From: Bacteroidia bacterium
GTDB taxonomy: Bacteria > Bacteroidota > Bacteroidia > JADZBD01
Direction: 5' to 3'
DNA length: 64,000 bases
Assembly (NCBI GenBank): GCA_020852255.1
Contig: JADZBD010000015.1
Location: 1 to 64,000, forward strand
The translations under genes and the position numbers were made by a program. Shown one piece after another: positions 52,993 through 63,736 of this stretch. Positions within the stretch are counted from its first letter, which is position 1, and every line of letters begins with the position of its first letter. The notes beneath the pieces were generated by a model. That model made no database searches. It saw only the letters and a list, made by a program, of their open reading frames with translations, and was not told the origin of the DNA.

Positions 52993-53000
52993 TACTTTTG
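52993..53000 (+). promoter_or_regulatory. TACTTTTG -7 box before the DUF6341-like gene
   Basis: A perfect TAnnTTTG box lies 18 bp before the ATG at 53019. It also decides that the upstream in-frame TTG at 52998, which falls inside the box, is not the start. Confidence 0.5.
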
Positions 53001-53018
53001 GTAAAAATACTCAAATCT

Positions 53019-53198
53019 ATGGACGCTGTTTGGTATTGCATTGCGGATGTCTCCTACCAGGTATTTGGTATCCTCGAAAAGCTGGGTATGTTACCTAATT
53101 TCTTTTTCATGGCCTGCGGCGGTTGTGCGTTCCTGTACTGGATGTACTCGCAGAAAAAGTATAACGACGAGGCGGACGCCCGCGGTACTTTGAAGTGA
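53019..53198 (+). CDS. DUF6341-like small membrane protein
   Basis: 59 residues from the ATG at 53019: YCIADVSYQVFGILEKLGML, then a membrane helix (FFFMACGGCAFLYWMYSQ) and a short acidic tail. It is typical of the tiny protein that flanks purD in Flavobacteriales. Function unknown; divergent from the DUF6427-like gene. Confidence 0.7.
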   Translation: MDAVWYCIADVSYQVFGILEKLGMLPNFFFMACGGCAFLYWMYSQKKYNDEADARGTLK

Positions 53199-53208
53199 AA
53201 GGAAGGCC

Positions 53209-54483
53209 TCAGAGGAGATCTTTTCCTATATCTGACCGGTAGTATTTTCCGTCGAATTTTATTTTAGCGGCATTCGTCAGCGAGGCGGAGACCGCTTCTT
53301 TTATATCCTGTCCTAAAGTTGTAACAGCCAGCACACGTCCTCCTGCAGAAAATATTTTACCCTCCTTTTCCGAGGTGCCGGCATGAAAGATTTCAGAACC
53401 TTTGCACTGATCCAGGCCGGTGATCTCCTTTCCTTTTTCATAATCGCCCGGGTATCCTCCGGACACAAGCATTACGGTAACGGCGGTACGGGGATCTGTT
53501 TTAAGCCGGTGATTCGCTAAAGTTCCGGTGCCCACAGCCGAGAGCAGTTCAAGGAGATCTGACTGGATTCGGGGAAGTACAACTTCCGTCTCGGGGTCTC
53601 CCATTCTGCAGTTATATTCAATCACAAACGGATCTCCGCCGCAATTCATAAGTCCGATGAAAAGGAATCCTTTATAATCGAGTTTTTCCTCAAGCAAGCC
53701 TTTCATAGTAGGTTTCACAATACGTTCCTCCACTTTCCGGAGGAAAGCATCATCGGCAAAAGGCACCGGTGAAACTGCGCCCATACCTCCTGTATTCAGA
53801 CCGGTATCGCCTTCACCCACTCTTTTATAATCCTTGGCAGAGGGCAGGATCATGTATGTATGCCCGTCCGTAAGTACAAACACGGAGAGTTCGATACCCT
53901 TCAGAAATTCTTCAATAACCACCCGTGAAGAAGCTGTGCCGAATTTGGCATTACCCAGCATATCCCTCAGTTCCTGCCGGGCCTCATCCAGTGTTTCCGG
54001 AATCACCACTCCCTTTCCTGCGGCAAGCCCGTCGGCTTTGAGCACGAACGGTGGCTGTAGTGTTTCCAGAAATGCCATCCCCTCCTCCATTTCATCTTTA
54101 CGGAAAGTTCGGTACGCTGCGGTGGGAATGGAGTGGCGGAACATGAACTGTTTGGAAAAATCCTTAGAACCTTCCAGGCGGGCTCCTGCCATAGAAGGAC
54201 CAATCACCGGTATATCTGCAATGGAATCATCCGATTGAAAATAATCCCGGATCCCTTTCACCAGTGGTTCTTCGGGACCTACCACCACCAGGTCTACCTC
54301 GTTGTCGGTAACAAAGCGGCGGATGCCGTTAAAATCCGTGGGAAGCAGAGCAACGTTTGTTCCGCAAGAGGCAGTACCGGCGTTTCCGGGGGCAATATAG
54401 AGTTTAGAGAGAAGGGGGCTTTGGGAAATTTTCCAGGCAAAGGCATGTTCCCTCCCGCCCGATCCGAGTAACAATACTTTCAT
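53209..54483 (-). CDS. purD: Phosphoribosylamine-glycine ligase
   Basis: 424 residues with an ATP-grasp fold: VLLLGSGGREHAFAWKI, APGNAGTASCGTNV, KADGLAAGKGVVIPETLDEA and FIGLMNCGGDPFVIEYNCRM with GDPETEVVLPR. It makes GAR, step two of purine synthesis. Confidence 0.95.
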   Translation of the reverse strand: MKVLLLGSGGREHAFAWKISQSPLLSKLYIAPGNAGTASCGTNVALLPTDFNGIRRFVTDNEVDLVVVGPEEPLVKGIRDYFQSDDSIADIPVIGPSMAGARLEGSKDFSKQFMFRHSIPTAAYRTFRKDEMEEGMAFLETLQPPFVLKADGLAAGKGVVIPETLDEARQELRDMLGNAKFGTASSRVVIEEFLKGIELSVFVLTDGHTYMILPSAKDYKRVGEGDTGLNTGGMGAVSPVPFADDAFLRKVEERIVKPTMKGLLEEKLDYKGFLFIGLMNCGGDPFVIEYNCRMGDPETEVVLPRIQSDLLELLSAVGTGTLANHRLKTDPRTAVTVMLVSGGYPGDYEKGKEITGLDQCKGSEIFHAGTSEKEGKIFSAGGRVLAVTTLGQDIKEAVSASLTNAAKIKFDGKYYRSDIGKDLL

Positions 54484-54536
54484 TTAAGATCAATTCAGTA
54501 CAAAGAAAACGAAATATCGCGCAGGGAAGGAATTTG

Positions 54537-55166
54537 TTAAAATCTTAGTGTAAGACCTGTATTTACGATATTCACACCGTAACCGGCCTCCACATAGAAT
54601 CCCAGGGGCTGGAAGAAATAGATATTCGCTCCTACCTGTATATCAAATGCAAAGCCTCCTTTCTGAGGATCAAGGTAATTGGCATCGCCAAAAGGTGTTG
54701 AACCCAGAGCATGCATTCCAACCATTCCCTGTACGTAAGGATCAAACCAGAGCATTGATTTTCCCATATAAGCGTGATAGGCCCCGTTCACTCCAAAAGT
54801 CCAGGATTTATAATTCCATCCGTTCACGTTGTAATCATTCGTACGGTCGCGGATGCTGGTACTTGCGCCAAATTTATTCACAAATATCCCTGCGGAGATC
54901 TGATCTGTGACGCCGTAATCCACCCTTACATTAATGGGCATCTGGTACTCGCTGCTCACTTTGCCATAAACCAGGTAATCGTCGTGTGAGGGATACTGCA
55001 GAGAAAAAAATCCAACACCGGCATGAACAGCGGTCTGCCCTTTGAGAAAGGCGTTTCGCAGAATGCCTTTCCCCTTTACAGCAGTTACCCTATATCCTGT
55101 GCTGTACCCTGCAGTGGAAGAAGTGGCAAGAGTCAGTAACCATGCGTAAAGAAGAACCTTTTTCAT
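54537..55166 (-). CDS. Outer membrane beta-barrel protein
   Basis: 209 residues. A signal peptide (VLLYAWLLTLATSSTAGYST) is followed by regular amphipathic strands (VHAGVGFFSLQYPSHDDYLV, FQPLGFYVEAGYGVNIVNT) ending in F (LTLRF), as outer membrane barrels do. A TAATTTTG box lies 4 bp before the ATG (55178-55171). Function unknown. Confidence 0.8.
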   Translation of the reverse strand: MKKVLLYAWLLTLATSSTAGYSTGYRVTAVKGKGILRNAFLKGQTAVHAGVGFFSLQYPSHDDYLVYGKVSSEYQMPINVRVDYGVTDQISAGIFVNKFGASTSIRDRTNDYNVNGWNYKSWTFGVNGAYHAYMGKSMLWFDPYVQGMVGMHALGSTPFGDANYLDPQKGGFAFDIQVGANIYFFQPLGFYVEAGYGVNIVNTGLTLRF

Positions 55167-55247
55167 ACCACAAAATTAAAATGTTACCCGGATTTTCAAT
55201 AAAAAAGGGAGTCCCTCCGGAACTCCCTTAAAATGATTATAAGCCTA

Positions 55248-56027
55248 TCAGTTATTACCGTTGGTGGTATTGCAGTTTATCACCTCAACAGGGTCTGCCC
55301 CGTTCATCTTGTAAATCACCGCTACTACCTCCAGATTTGAAGCATTCCAGTACTCCACACCAATGGTACCCAGATTATAAGTAAAGCTGTGATCAGTGAT
55401 GCCACCCTTGCTTGTTGCGGTGAAGTCCGAACCCCACATGCCATTCGCAGAACCTCTCAGCACACGGCTGTGCTGAATATTGCCTGCCCCCACCTGATCC
55501 GCCCAGCATCCATTCTCCACAATGTAGATGGCCATGTTGTATTCACCGGAAGGAAGATCCTTGAAACATTGAGTTTTCACTTTAATGTTCATTGTATTTC
55601 CGGAAACAGATTTATGAATGCCGATCCCCACATCCGCTGGCTTATCAATAGTAGCCAAAGCCGCCGAACGTGCTACGCCCCAGGAAGTATCCTGCTTCAT
55701 AAAACTACCCTCTGAGAAACGGGGAGTTCCGGGTATATCGTAAGCATTGGTAAACCACAGAGAAAAACTGGTGTTCAGGGTGTCATCTACTCCGCAATGG
55801 ACGTGAAGGCCAACCATTTTTCCGGCGTTTGTATCCAAACATCCTTCATAAATTGGATGATACGCTGTACATGCTCCGCAGTTCACCCCGGTGAACTTGA
55901 AAAGCAGGGCTTTACGGGCGGTGGATAGATTGGTGATTTCATTTTCATCTACCGGTGCCTCCACAACTTTGGTACAGGAGTAGGCAAAAATGGAAACGGT
56001 GGCTACAAGGAACAATCTGAACTTCAT
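55248..56027 (-). CDS. Omp28-like lipoprotein with thioredoxin-type CxxC
   Basis: 259 residues. The lipobox FAYSC follows a signal peptide; FKFTGVNCGACTAYHPIYEG is the thioredoxin-like CxxC of Omp28-family outer membrane lipoproteins, followed by a beta-sandwich C-terminus (YNMAIYIVENGCWADQVG). It may act in surface redox folding. The gene has a TATATTTG box at 56055-56048, 20 bp before the ATG. Confidence 0.8.
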   Translation of the reverse strand: MKFRLFLVATVSIFAYSCTKVVEAPVDENEITNLSTARKALLFKFTGVNCGACTAYHPIYEGCLDTNAGKMVGLHVHCGVDDTLNTSFSLWFTNAYDIPGTPRFSEGSFMKQDTSWGVARSAALATIDKPADVGIGIHKSVSGNTMNIKVKTQCFKDLPSGEYNMAIYIVENGCWADQVGAGNIQHSRVLRGSANGMWGSDFTATSKGGITDHSFTYNLGTIGVEYWNASNLEVVAVIYKMNGADPVEVINCNTTNGNN

Positions 56028-56167
56028 AAGGACGATTTTTGTTTTATCAAATATAACCAGAAAACTCTGGGTTTCATTGTATAAGACCCGAACAAGAGAG
56101 TAAAAGTTGCCCCCTGTTGTAGAAATTTAAATCTCTGAGTAAATGTAAGTTAATTATAATCAATCAC

Positions 56168-57709
56168 TTACAATGGAATATTACCATGTTTTTTTCTGGG
56201 CAGGCTAACGGATTTGTTCGCCAGCATTTGAAAGGCAGAGATCAGGCGCAAGCGGGTATCCTCCGGCCTGATCACTTCATCTATAAAACCTCGTTCGGCA
56301 GCGCGGTAAGGGTTAGCGAACATTTCGTTGTACTCTGCTTCCTTTTCCTTCCATTTCTCTGCCGGATCCTTTGCCTTGGAGATCTCATTTTTGAAGATGA
56401 TCTCGGCGGCACCTTTGGCTCCCATCACAGCGATCTCTGCGCCGGGCCAGGCGAAGTTAAGATCCGCGCCAATGTGTTTGGAGTTCATCACATCATAAGC
56501 TCCGCCGTATGCTTTCCGTGTGATTACGGTGATGCGAGGTACAGTGGCTTCACAGAAGGCATAGAGCAGCTTGGCTCCGTTGCTGATGATGGCATTCCAT
56601 TCCTGATCTGTTCCGGGAAGAAACCCGGGAACATCTTCGAATACCAGCAGCGGAATATTAAAACTGTCGCAGAAGCGAACAAATCGTGCCGCTTTGGTTG
56701 ACGCATGGATATCGAGTACTCCGGCGAGGTAGGCAGGCTGATTGGCCACAATGCCTATGCTGCGGCCGGCCATACGGCCGAAACCGACCACAATATTTTC
56801 TGCAAAATTCTTATGCACCTCAAAAAAAGAATCATCGTCCAGCACTCCGTTGATCACATCCCGCATATCGTAGGGCTGGTTGGGACTTTCGGGAACGATA
56901 GTGTTCAGTGCAGGACGGGTTTCCGTTCCGGATTCATAGGTAAGCGAGGGAGCCTCTTCCTCGCAGTTCTGGGGAATATAACTGAGCAGTGATTTGATGT
57001 TCCGGATGCATTCAATTTCGTTGGCACAGGAAAAATGGGCCACGCCGCTTTTAGCAGAGTGTACCGAAGCACCTCCCAGGTCTTCGGAGCTCACCTCCTC
57101 ATGGGTAACTGTTTTCACCACATTAGGGCCGGTCACAAACATGTAGGATGTATTCTCCACCATCAGGATAAAATCAGTGATGGCAGGGGAATAAACTGCT
57201 CCACCTGCACACGGTCCCATAATAGCAGAAATCTGCGGCACCACACCGCTGGCGATGGTATTCCTGTAAAAAATATCAGCGTATCCTCCGAGCGAAACCA
57301 CGCCTTCCTGAATGCGTGCTCCTCCACTGTCGTTCAGGCCAATCACAGGAGCACCGTTTCGCATGGCATGGTCCATGATTTTGCATATTTTCTCGGCGTG
57401 GGTTTCAGACAGCGAGCCACCGAAGACGGTAAAATCCTGTGAGAAAACGTAAACCAGTCGTCCGTTGATCGTACCATAACCGGTTACCACCCCGTCACCA
57501 GGGTATTTTTCCTTATCGAGTCCAAAATCCGTTGAGCGATGCGTCACCAGCATTCCGATCTCGCAAAAGCTTCCTTCATCCAGCAGGAAATGCAGCCGTT
57601 CTCGCGCCGTCAGCTTTCCTTTCTTATGCTGGGCTTCTATTCGCTTTTCTCCTCCGCCTTTAAGGGCATCGGAGATCTTTTCGTCAAGGATCCTGAGTTT
57701 GTCTTTCAT
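56168..57709 (-). CDS. Acyl-CoA carboxylase carboxyltransferase (beta) subunit, propionyl-CoA carboxylase-like
   Basis: 513 residues of the carboxyltransferase type: [65 protein letters not shown] and the C-terminal [20 protein letters not shown]. It transfers CO2 from biotin to propionyl-CoA or methylmalonyl-CoA analogues. Its biotin and carboxylase partners are not in the window. It stands as a single gene. Confidence 0.93.
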   Translation of the reverse strand: MKDKLRILDEKISDALKGGGEKRIEAQHKKGKLTARERLHFLLDEGSFCEIGMLVTHRSTDFGLDKEKYPGDGVVTGYGTINGRLVYVFSQDFTVFGGSLSETHAEKICKIMDHAMRNGAPVIGLNDSGGARIQEGVVSLGGYADIFYRNTIASGVVPQISAIMGPCAGGAVYSPAITDFILMVENTSYMFVTGPNVVKTVTHEEVSSEDLGGASVHSAKSGVAHFSCANEIECIRNIKSLLSYIPQNCEEEAPSLTYESGTETRPALNTIVPESPNQPYDMRDVINGVLDDDSFFEVHKNFAENIVVGFGRMAGRSIGIVANQPAYLAGVLDIHASTKAARFVRFCDSFNIPLLVFEDVPGFLPGTDQEWNAIISNGAKLLYAFCEATVPRITVITRKAYGGAYDVMNSKHIGADLNFAWPGAEIAVMGAKGAAEIIFKNEISKAKDPAEKWKEKEAEYNEMFANPYRAAERGFIDEVIRPEDTRLRLISAFQMLANKSVSLPRKKHGNIPL

Positions 57710-57732
57710 GGGTATGTCCCCGAAATTACGAA

Positions 57733-59001
57733 TTAAACCCTACGAAGACGGATGATTTTAACGGCGGCGGTAACGAAAAATCCGCTCATATCAACGTCCT
57801 CTCTGTTCGTCAGCGGTGAATCCAGCAGGTGCCACCGGGCATTGGAAAGCGCGACATGGTAACCGGCTTTAATCTGCAGCCCGGGAGTATAGGTTCCTTT
57901 AAAGCGGAACCGAAGGTCGTAACCCAGCGCAGGAGTGATCATGGGACCCTGTTTCAGGGAACTCAGTTCAAAATAAGACTTGCCCTGGCTACCGGGTTCA
58001 TCCAGATCACGAGAGGAAACATCCGCATAGCCCAGTGTAATTCCCAGCATTCCGCTGAAGGATGACCGGGGGCGACTGAGAAATCCCCTTCCGCCCGCGA
58101 AACTGAAGTACCGCGACTCCACTCCTGCTTTTACCTTCGATCCCTGAAACTCACCCGACACAAAGGGAAGCATCCACCGGCAGTATTCCATCACTGCAAA
58201 CCATTTTGCGGGATCCCACAACTGCAGTCCGATGGTGGCGGTGATATTCTGATTTTCCGGCTTTCCCAAAAGAGAAGGGTAATTCATATTGAACATCCCC
58301 GGTGCTGTGATGATACCACCTCCCGCGTACAGGCTCCAGACCTGCGCAAACTTTTCCTCATGAATCTGCCATGCAGGAGGGTTTCCTTTGAGTACGGAGT
58401 AAGGCACAATGAGATAAGGCTTCACGGGAGTACGGGCTACAACGGAACTATATCCGTTAGCATGCGGCCTTTTGAGTATTCGCTCTGATTCTTTTTCACC
58501 TGCCGAGAACTTCTGAACCATGGTTAACTTACCGGTGGAATCAAACCGTTGCCACTGGTCATCCGGTTTACCATTGGAATAAGCGCCGGTCTCCTTTACC
58601 ACTCCCTGCTTCCAGTAAGCTAAATGGGTGCCGTTCTTACGTCCTCTTTCGTTGAGGACATCATATCTTTTTATGTAGCCGTCGGGATAATGTTCAGATA
58701 CGATGAATTGATAAATATCAGGAGCCAGTTCCCGCTTCCACATCTTGGCAATATAACGGCTGCTATCCGATGGATCCATCAGATAATAAGGGTCATTCGA
58801 TGCGGCGAGGGTTTTTAATAAGGCCACCACAGCACTGTCGGAGAACACCCAACTTTCGGGTACACGCACGGTAATTACTTTCTTACCGGAACTGGCATCC
58901 GTGCTGCGGGAAGGATACTGAATCAGTACCTCTTCGCGGATGCTCTGAGCCGAGAGGAAAACCGAAACGGTCATAACTATAACCAGGAGGGGGCTTCTCA
59001 T
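57733..59001 (-). CDS. Secreted protein with MORN-like repeats and predicted barrel
   Basis: 422 residues. A signal peptide ([17 protein letters not shown]) is followed by MORN/YwqK-like repeats ([40 protein letters not shown]) and then a strand-rich half that resembles an outer membrane barrel ([20 protein letters not shown]). Function unknown. Confidence 0.7.
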   Translation of the reverse strand: MRSPLLVIVMTVSVFLSAQSIREEVLIQYPSRSTDASSGKKVITVRVPESWVFSDSAVVALLKTLAASNDPYYLMDPSDSSRYIAKMWKRELAPDIYQFIVSEHYPDGYIKRYDVLNERGRKNGTHLAYWKQGVVKETGAYSNGKPDDQWQRFDSTGKLTMVQKFSAGEKESERILKRPHANGYSSVVARTPVKPYLIVPYSVLKGNPPAWQIHEEKFAQVWSLYAGGGIITAPGMFNMNYPSLLGKPENQNITATIGLQLWDPAKWFAVMEYCRWMLPFVSGEFQGSKVKAGVESRYFSFAGGRGFLSRPRSSFSGMLGITLGYADVSSRDLDEPGSQGKSYFELSSLKQGPMITPALGYDLRFRFKGTYTPGLQIKAGYHVALSNARWHLLDSPLTNREDVDMSGFFVTAAVKIIRLRRV

Positions 59002-59101
59002 GGGACGGGGCAGCCCAAAGGTGATACTTTCTACCGAAACGGCAAAACCCCGCCCCCGGGAAATCCGGGATGCGGGGTTTTCACATCAAACCACCCACTG
59101 A

Positions 59102-60469
59102 TCAGAAGGGAACCAGCCGAACTCCCACCGAGAAGGGATAGAGTTCAGGTCCTTTATTCTTTTCAAAGAGTTCCGACAAGGCATAATTGGCGAACAGCGT
59201 AAAGTCGCCATAACCGGCACGAACGGTTGCACTGTATCGGAAGGGATTGATGTTATAATCATCCTTTCGGGTTACGTCCACATCGTATCCGTTCATCACA
59301 TACTCCTTCAGCGATTTGCTCTTAAAGATGTACTGCAGTGTTACGCCTGCGGCCAGGTGAAAGGAACGGCTGTTCTTTTTGTGGGAATTGAATTCAAGAA
59401 GCAGCGGCATAGTTACTCCTGTGGTGCGAAGTTTATTTTTCTCGTACTCGATTCCGGAATCCACCCACAGTGTGGTGAAGGTGCTGTCGGGGTTCATAGT
59501 AACCGGGTTACGAAAGGCATAACTGTTCCACTCGAAGCCGAAGCCGGTAACCAGGTTCACATAGTTCTTATAGATATGGAAATCGTACTCTCCCAGATTC
59601 AATCCCACATGCACGGAGCGGCCGTAATTAAGATCCCAGCTGCGATTGGTGTCGCTGATCCCGAATCCGAAGGCTTCATCGCCATATGCGCTCACGCCGA
59701 GATCCAAACCTGACCAGTGATGAAAATTTTGCTTTGGCTTATAGCGAAATTTTGTGCCGCCCAGGTCCACTTCGTTGGAATCCTTCTGAGTAATACCGGT
59801 ATCGCCGGTCTTTTTTACGTTGGCCGAACCGGAAACATTCGCATTTATGCTTTTCGGTTCCACCGTATACTTAACCGAGGAGGCACCTGACGCATTCACC
59901 GTGAGTACATTTCTGGGCATCACACGTGCCGAAGAGGATCCACTTGTGGTAATGGTAGCATCCTGCACCTCAAATTCTCCTGCCTTTAAACTGGATGCTC
60001 CGCCAATATCACCGTTAAGGGTTTCGCCGGTTCCCGAAAGCGAGATTTCTGAAGCTCCGGTAGCGCTTGTTTTGACAACGCCGGAAGCGGTGAGTTTAAG
60101 TTTGATCTTCGAGGCGCCGTTGGCGGTAAGTTCCACATCTTTCACCACAAAATTGCCGTCCGATTTCACCACAGAGGCTCCGTTGGCACTGATTCCCGAA
60201 ATCTCCCTGAGTCCGACCTTCACAAGGCAATCCGATCCCTTTCCTGCTCCGTTCACTTTCAGCATGCCGTCGGCTACGGACCAGATAATTTTTCCGGCAT
60301 CCTCTTTGTCTTCGCATTCCACTTTTACAAAACCGGAATCGGACTTACTCAGTACAATGGTGACTGCTCCGGTCGCTTCAACACGGGTGAAGGTGCTGGT
60401 TCCGCCTTGCGCGCAGGCAATGCCTGAAGCGCAGCCTGCCATAATTAGTATCCACTTTTTCATAATCAT
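59102..60469 (-). CDS. DUF2807-type head domain with C-terminal beta-barrel
   Basis: 455 residues (ATG at 60469 or 60463). A signal peptide precedes a DUF2807 right-handed beta-helix-like domain (FTRVEATGAVTIVLSKSDSG, repeated GASSVK/GASEISL units), then a strand-rich C-terminus ending in YPFSVGVRLVPF, an outer membrane barrel signature. It is the third gene of the sigma/anti-sigma group and probably its target, an envelope protein. Confidence 0.75.
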   Translation of the reverse strand: MIMKKWILIMAGCASGIACAQGGTSTFTRVEATGAVTIVLSKSDSGFVKVECEDKEDAGKIIWSVADGMLKVNGAGKGSDCLVKVGLREISGISANGASVVKSDGNFVVKDVELTANGASKIKLKLTASGVVKTSATGASEISLSGTGETLNGDIGGASSLKAGEFEVQDATITTSGSSSARVMPRNVLTVNASGASSVKYTVEPKSINANVSGSANVKKTGDTGITQKDSNEVDLGGTKFRYKPKQNFHHWSGLDLGVSAYGDEAFGFGISDTNRSWDLNYGRSVHVGLNLGEYDFHIYKNYVNLVTGFGFEWNSYAFRNPVTMNPDSTFTTLWVDSGIEYEKNKLRTTGVTMPLLLEFNSHKKNSRSFHLAAGVTLQYIFKSKSLKEYVMNGYDVDVTRKDDYNINPFRYSATVRAGYGDFTLFANYALSELFEKNKGPELYPFSVGVRLVPF

Positions 60470-60518
60470 AGTTTCTTTGGTTATTTCCTGTAAGACGAAC
60501 AGCTTCTGGAAAATGTTA

Positions 60519-61535
60519 CTAAGGATTTAATTCTTTTTCTATTGTGTATTTACCAAAATCTATCCGATAAGCCAGAAGTTTGCCGTCTTCGGTAGTTTGC
60601 TTATTCATCCGGAAAGGTTTTCCCGTTAAGGCGGCAAGTCCCCTTCCGGCCATATCTACGATCTCAAACCAGCGGATCTTCCCGGGTACGCGTTGCTCAT
60701 CCTCGTTCCGGTAGATCCTATCCTTCACTTTTTCCGTAACCGCATCGCTGAGAGTTACCGCACCGGCATTCTCATCAGGATTATAGTTCACCATTGAACC
60801 TTCAGGAGATTCCGTTACCGGTTGTATCCGGATATTTCCGCTGAACATAACTGTATTGATCGTGCGCGGATGTATTTCCATCATTGAGGCATAACGGGGT
60901 TCCTTTTGCGGGGAAGAATGGATCACCGGGGAGTAAATGGGTGCAGTTACAGGTACGGTAAGTACACTTTCAGGATTCTGAACCGTTCCGGAATTATTAT
61001 ATGACAGCAAAGGAAACTTCTCATGTGAGGAAGAACGCAGTGCAATTCCTTTCCCGGAATCATCTCCGCGGAATAAAAGCATGGTGGCAACCAGCAGCAC
61101 GGACGCGGCAGCAGCGATACGGTAGTAAAGCGGACGGATGACCGGTTCTGATCGCCGGTAGAGACTGCCTTTAGCGGGGAACGCAATTTCTTCAGCGGGC
61201 AATTTCGTCTTTATATACATTGCCAGATCTTTCCTGAAATCCGGAGCGCTGTTCTCCTCGATTAGCCGGCGGTCGGATGCGGAGAGTGTTTCTTCAACAT
61301 AAGCAATCAACATTCCGTCGCGGTTCTCAGCGGTAATTTCCTTTTTCAATGATTTTTTATCGCCGAAACCAGGTGCTTCCTTCTCCAGTGTTACCGGTTC
61401 AAACTGTTCCAATTCATCGCGAAGATCCGGATGCAACAGCAGAAACACCCTGAGTTCCTGCTCTGCCTCCGCACTTAGCCGCCCCTCGATGTGATCGATG
61501 AACCAGGCTTCGTAGTTTTCTCTCGTAATCTTCAT
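60519..61535 (-). CDS. Probable anti-sigma factor
   Basis: 338 residues. A cytoplasmic N-terminus (WFIDHIEGRLSAEAEQELRV) of the zinc-less anti-sigma pattern, one membrane helix (YYRIAAAASVLLVATMLLF), and a periplasmic C-terminus. The start overlaps the sigma factor stop (ATGA), the usual layout for an anti-sigma gene. Confidence 0.7.
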   Translation of the reverse strand: MKITRENYEAWFIDHIEGRLSAEAEQELRVFLLLHPDLRDELEQFEPVTLEKEAPGFGDKKSLKKEITAENRDGMLIAYVEETLSASDRRLIEENSAPDFRKDLAMYIKTKLPAEEIAFPAKGSLYRRSEPVIRPLYYRIAAAASVLLVATMLLFRGDDSGKGIALRSSSHEKFPLLSYNNSGTVQNPESVLTVPVTAPIYSPVIHSSPQKEPRYASMMEIHPRTINTVMFSGNIRIQPVTESPEGSMVNYNPDENAGAVTLSDAVTEKVKDRIYRNEDEQRVPGKIRWFEIVDMAGRGLAALTGKPFRMNKQTTEDGKLLAYRIDFGKYTIEKELNP

Positions 61536-62017
61536 ACCAGGTTTTCGATCTTACCTAACATTTCTTTAAGCGCTTTCCGCGCACGAAAAATATACACCTT
61601 CACCTGTTGCTCACTTAAGGACATGATCTGGCCAATTTCCGTATAGCTGTAACCTTCATAGTCGCGCAACATAACCACGGACCGTTGCACTTCGGGTAAA
61701 CGTTGAAGCGCGGCATTCAGTACTTGTTTCAGATCTGAATACTGCCCCTGGTGAGCGCTTTCCGGCAGTTCCGCCTCCTCCATAAATTCCAGCTTCTTAT
61801 CTCTCCTGATCGCGTCTATCATCGTTCTGTATGCCGTGGTAAACATTAACGATTTGGCATTTGTTGCGGGAACTTCCGAAACTTTTTGCCAGAGCTTTTC
61901 ATACGTATCCTGCACAATATCCTTCGCCTTTTCCTCATCCCGGATATTTTTCAGAATGAAGCGATACAAGCCATCGGCATGCTGATCAACACATTCATTG
62001 AATTCCCGGACTGTCAT
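61532..62017 (-). CDS. ECF-type RNA polymerase sigma factor
   Basis: 161 residues: region 2 (LYRFILKNIRDEEKAKDIVQ, DTYEKLWQKV) and region 4 (RLPEVQRSVVMLRDYEGYSY, TEIGQIMSLSEQQVKVYI). It governs an envelope-related regulon with the anti-sigma and DUF2807 genes downstream. A TACCTTTG box (62030-62023) ends 5 bp before the ATG, as expected of near-leaderless host genes. Confidence 0.92.
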   Translation of the reverse strand: MTVREFNECVDQHADGLYRFILKNIRDEEKAKDIVQDTYEKLWQKVSEVPATNAKSLMFTTAYRTMIDAIRRDKKLEFMEEAELPESAHQGQYSDLKQVLNAALQRLPEVQRSVVMLRDYEGYSYTEIGQIMSLSEQQVKVYIFRARKALKEMLGKIENLV

Positions 62018-62157
62018 TCGTGCAAAGGTAGGACGAACAAGGGTGGGAGAATGTTACTGCTAAACTCTTTCATAATGATTCAATTATCATAACTCATTGA
62101 TTTTCTGACATTTTCATTGGCCCAGGGTTAGCAACTTCCAAAATTGAATTCCGTCTA

Positions 62158-63732
62158 ATGTATGTGAGAATCCTCTTCCTGTTAACTTTTTTTGCTGGTG
62201 GTTTCCCAAGCTTTAGTCAAGGTTGGATAAAGACTTATCCCAATCCGGATAATTATCTTATCAACAGAACAGCTTATGATATTTTAGAACATTCTGACGG
62301 GAGTTTATATTTTACCATGAGCAAAACCGATACGCTCGGAGATGGCGGAATTCTCAAACTAGATTCCGACGGAAATGCCCTCTGGGCAAAGGCTTATTAT
62401 TTCTACGCGGGACTTTACCCAAGTGTCATTGAACTTCCGGATAGCAGCATTGCATTTTGCGGTTATTTGGGTGCGGGACCGAGTTCTGGCGCGGGTCAGT
62501 CGGGATATTACAGAATCGATTCCATGGGAGTGGTTCTAGGAACCTCGGCTTTTTCAGATTTTTCACCGAACAACCAGTCTGCCAATCAGATCTATTGCTC
62601 CAAATTAGATAGCTCTATCTATGTTGTTTTTACACGTAGAATTTCCAAGTATTCGAAATCAGGTACCTTCATCCGCGCCTTTGATCTGGCTCCCCAGAAC
62701 AATCTTTATAATCTTTCTTTGTCGGAGGTGGTGGAAGATTCAACCGGATCCCTGTACTTCTGTGGCACATTGCTTTCGAATCAATCCTTTGCAACAAAGG
62801 ATGGTATTGTGTTAAAATCAGACACTCTATTTAATTTGCTTTTTTCAAATACATATTCTTTGCCTAATCTTTCCAGCTTTCGAAAAATCCACTTTTCAAA
62901 TAACAATTTATTTGTTACCGGAACCGAAGATTCCGTAATAAATAATTATGCCCCTTCGATCCGTCCAATAATCATTTGCATGAACCTGAATGGAAACGTG
63001 AACTGGGTCAAAGGCATAAATTCAACTTATTGGGCATCTGAATCAAACTCGTTGATCTCCACTGGAAACAAGATCCGGGTACTTACAACGGATTATATTC
63101 CTACTTCCTGTAATGCCTGGAATACGGATATATCTGTTGTTGCCCTTGACTTTTCAGGAAATGTTCTATCCTCATTCTCATTTGGAGACTGCAACGAAAA
63201 CACCGGGGGTGCCTTTGAGGAGCTTCGGGATGGTTCGCTTGTGATCGGTACATGCTCCAATAACAATTTCACCTGGTCCTCTCAAGTGGTATTTATAAAA
63301 ACAGATAGCACGGGATCCTCACCCTGTTTCTCCATTCCAACTCAACCTCACTGGACCTCTCCCCGGCCTGTTACAGTCTCACCTTTCTCCATTCAGTTTA
63401 CTTCCAATGTACCGGGCCCGTTCTGGTATTTGGTTGACTCCTCTTACCTCTCTACGGGCAATTGGTGCCCGACAGACGGAATTACAGAAAACCACCTGGA
63501 TCTACACCTGAATGTGTATCCCAATCCGGCATCCCATGAAATCAATATCATTCCCAGCGAGAGATTCTACTTCCTAAGTATTTACAATGGCTTTGGTCAA
63601 TGTGTAAAAGAAATGTCTGTTGAATATACGGGTGATATACACATTCACATAGAGGATTTAGCCCCTGGAATGTACTCTGTCAGAGCCGTTGCAAAGCAAA
63701 GGGCGTTTACATCACGATTTATTAAAGAATAG
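62158..63732 (+). CDS. Secreted protein with T9SS type A sorting domain
   Basis: 524 residues. A signal peptide (ILFLLTFFAGGFPSFSQGWI) is followed by a beta-propeller-like body of repeated strands (GGILKLDSDGNALWAKAYYF, IICMNLNGNVNWVKGIN), and the C-terminal YPNPASHEINIIPSERF, then LAPGMYSVRAVA sorting domain. It is exported by the type IX system to the surface. Function of the body is unknown. Confidence 0.88.
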   Translation: MYVRILFLLTFFAGGFPSFSQGWIKTYPNPDNYLINRTAYDILEHSDGSLYFTMSKTDTLGDGGILKLDSDGNALWAKAYYFYAGLYPSVIELPDSSIAFCGYLGAGPSSGAGQSGYYRIDSMGVVLGTSAFSDFSPNNQSANQIYCSKLDSSIYVVFTRRISKYSKSGTFIRAFDLAPQNNLYNLSLSEVVEDSTGSLYFCGTLLSNQSFATKDGIVLKSDTLFNLLFSNTYSLPNLSSFRKIHFSNNNLFVTGTEDSVINNYAPSIRPIIICMNLNGNVNWVKGINSTYWASESNSLISTGNKIRVLTTDYIPTSCNAWNTDISVVALDFSGNVLSSFSFGDCNENTGGAFEELRDGSLVIGTCSNNNFTWSSQVVFIKTDSTGSSPCFSIPTQPHWTSPRPVTVSPFSIQFTSNVPGPFWYLVDSSYLSTGNWCPTDGITENHLDLHLNVYPNPASHEINIIPSERFYFLSIYNGFGQCVKEMSVEYTGDIHIHIEDLAPGMYSVRAVAKQRAFTSRFIKE

Positions 63733-63736
63733 AAGA

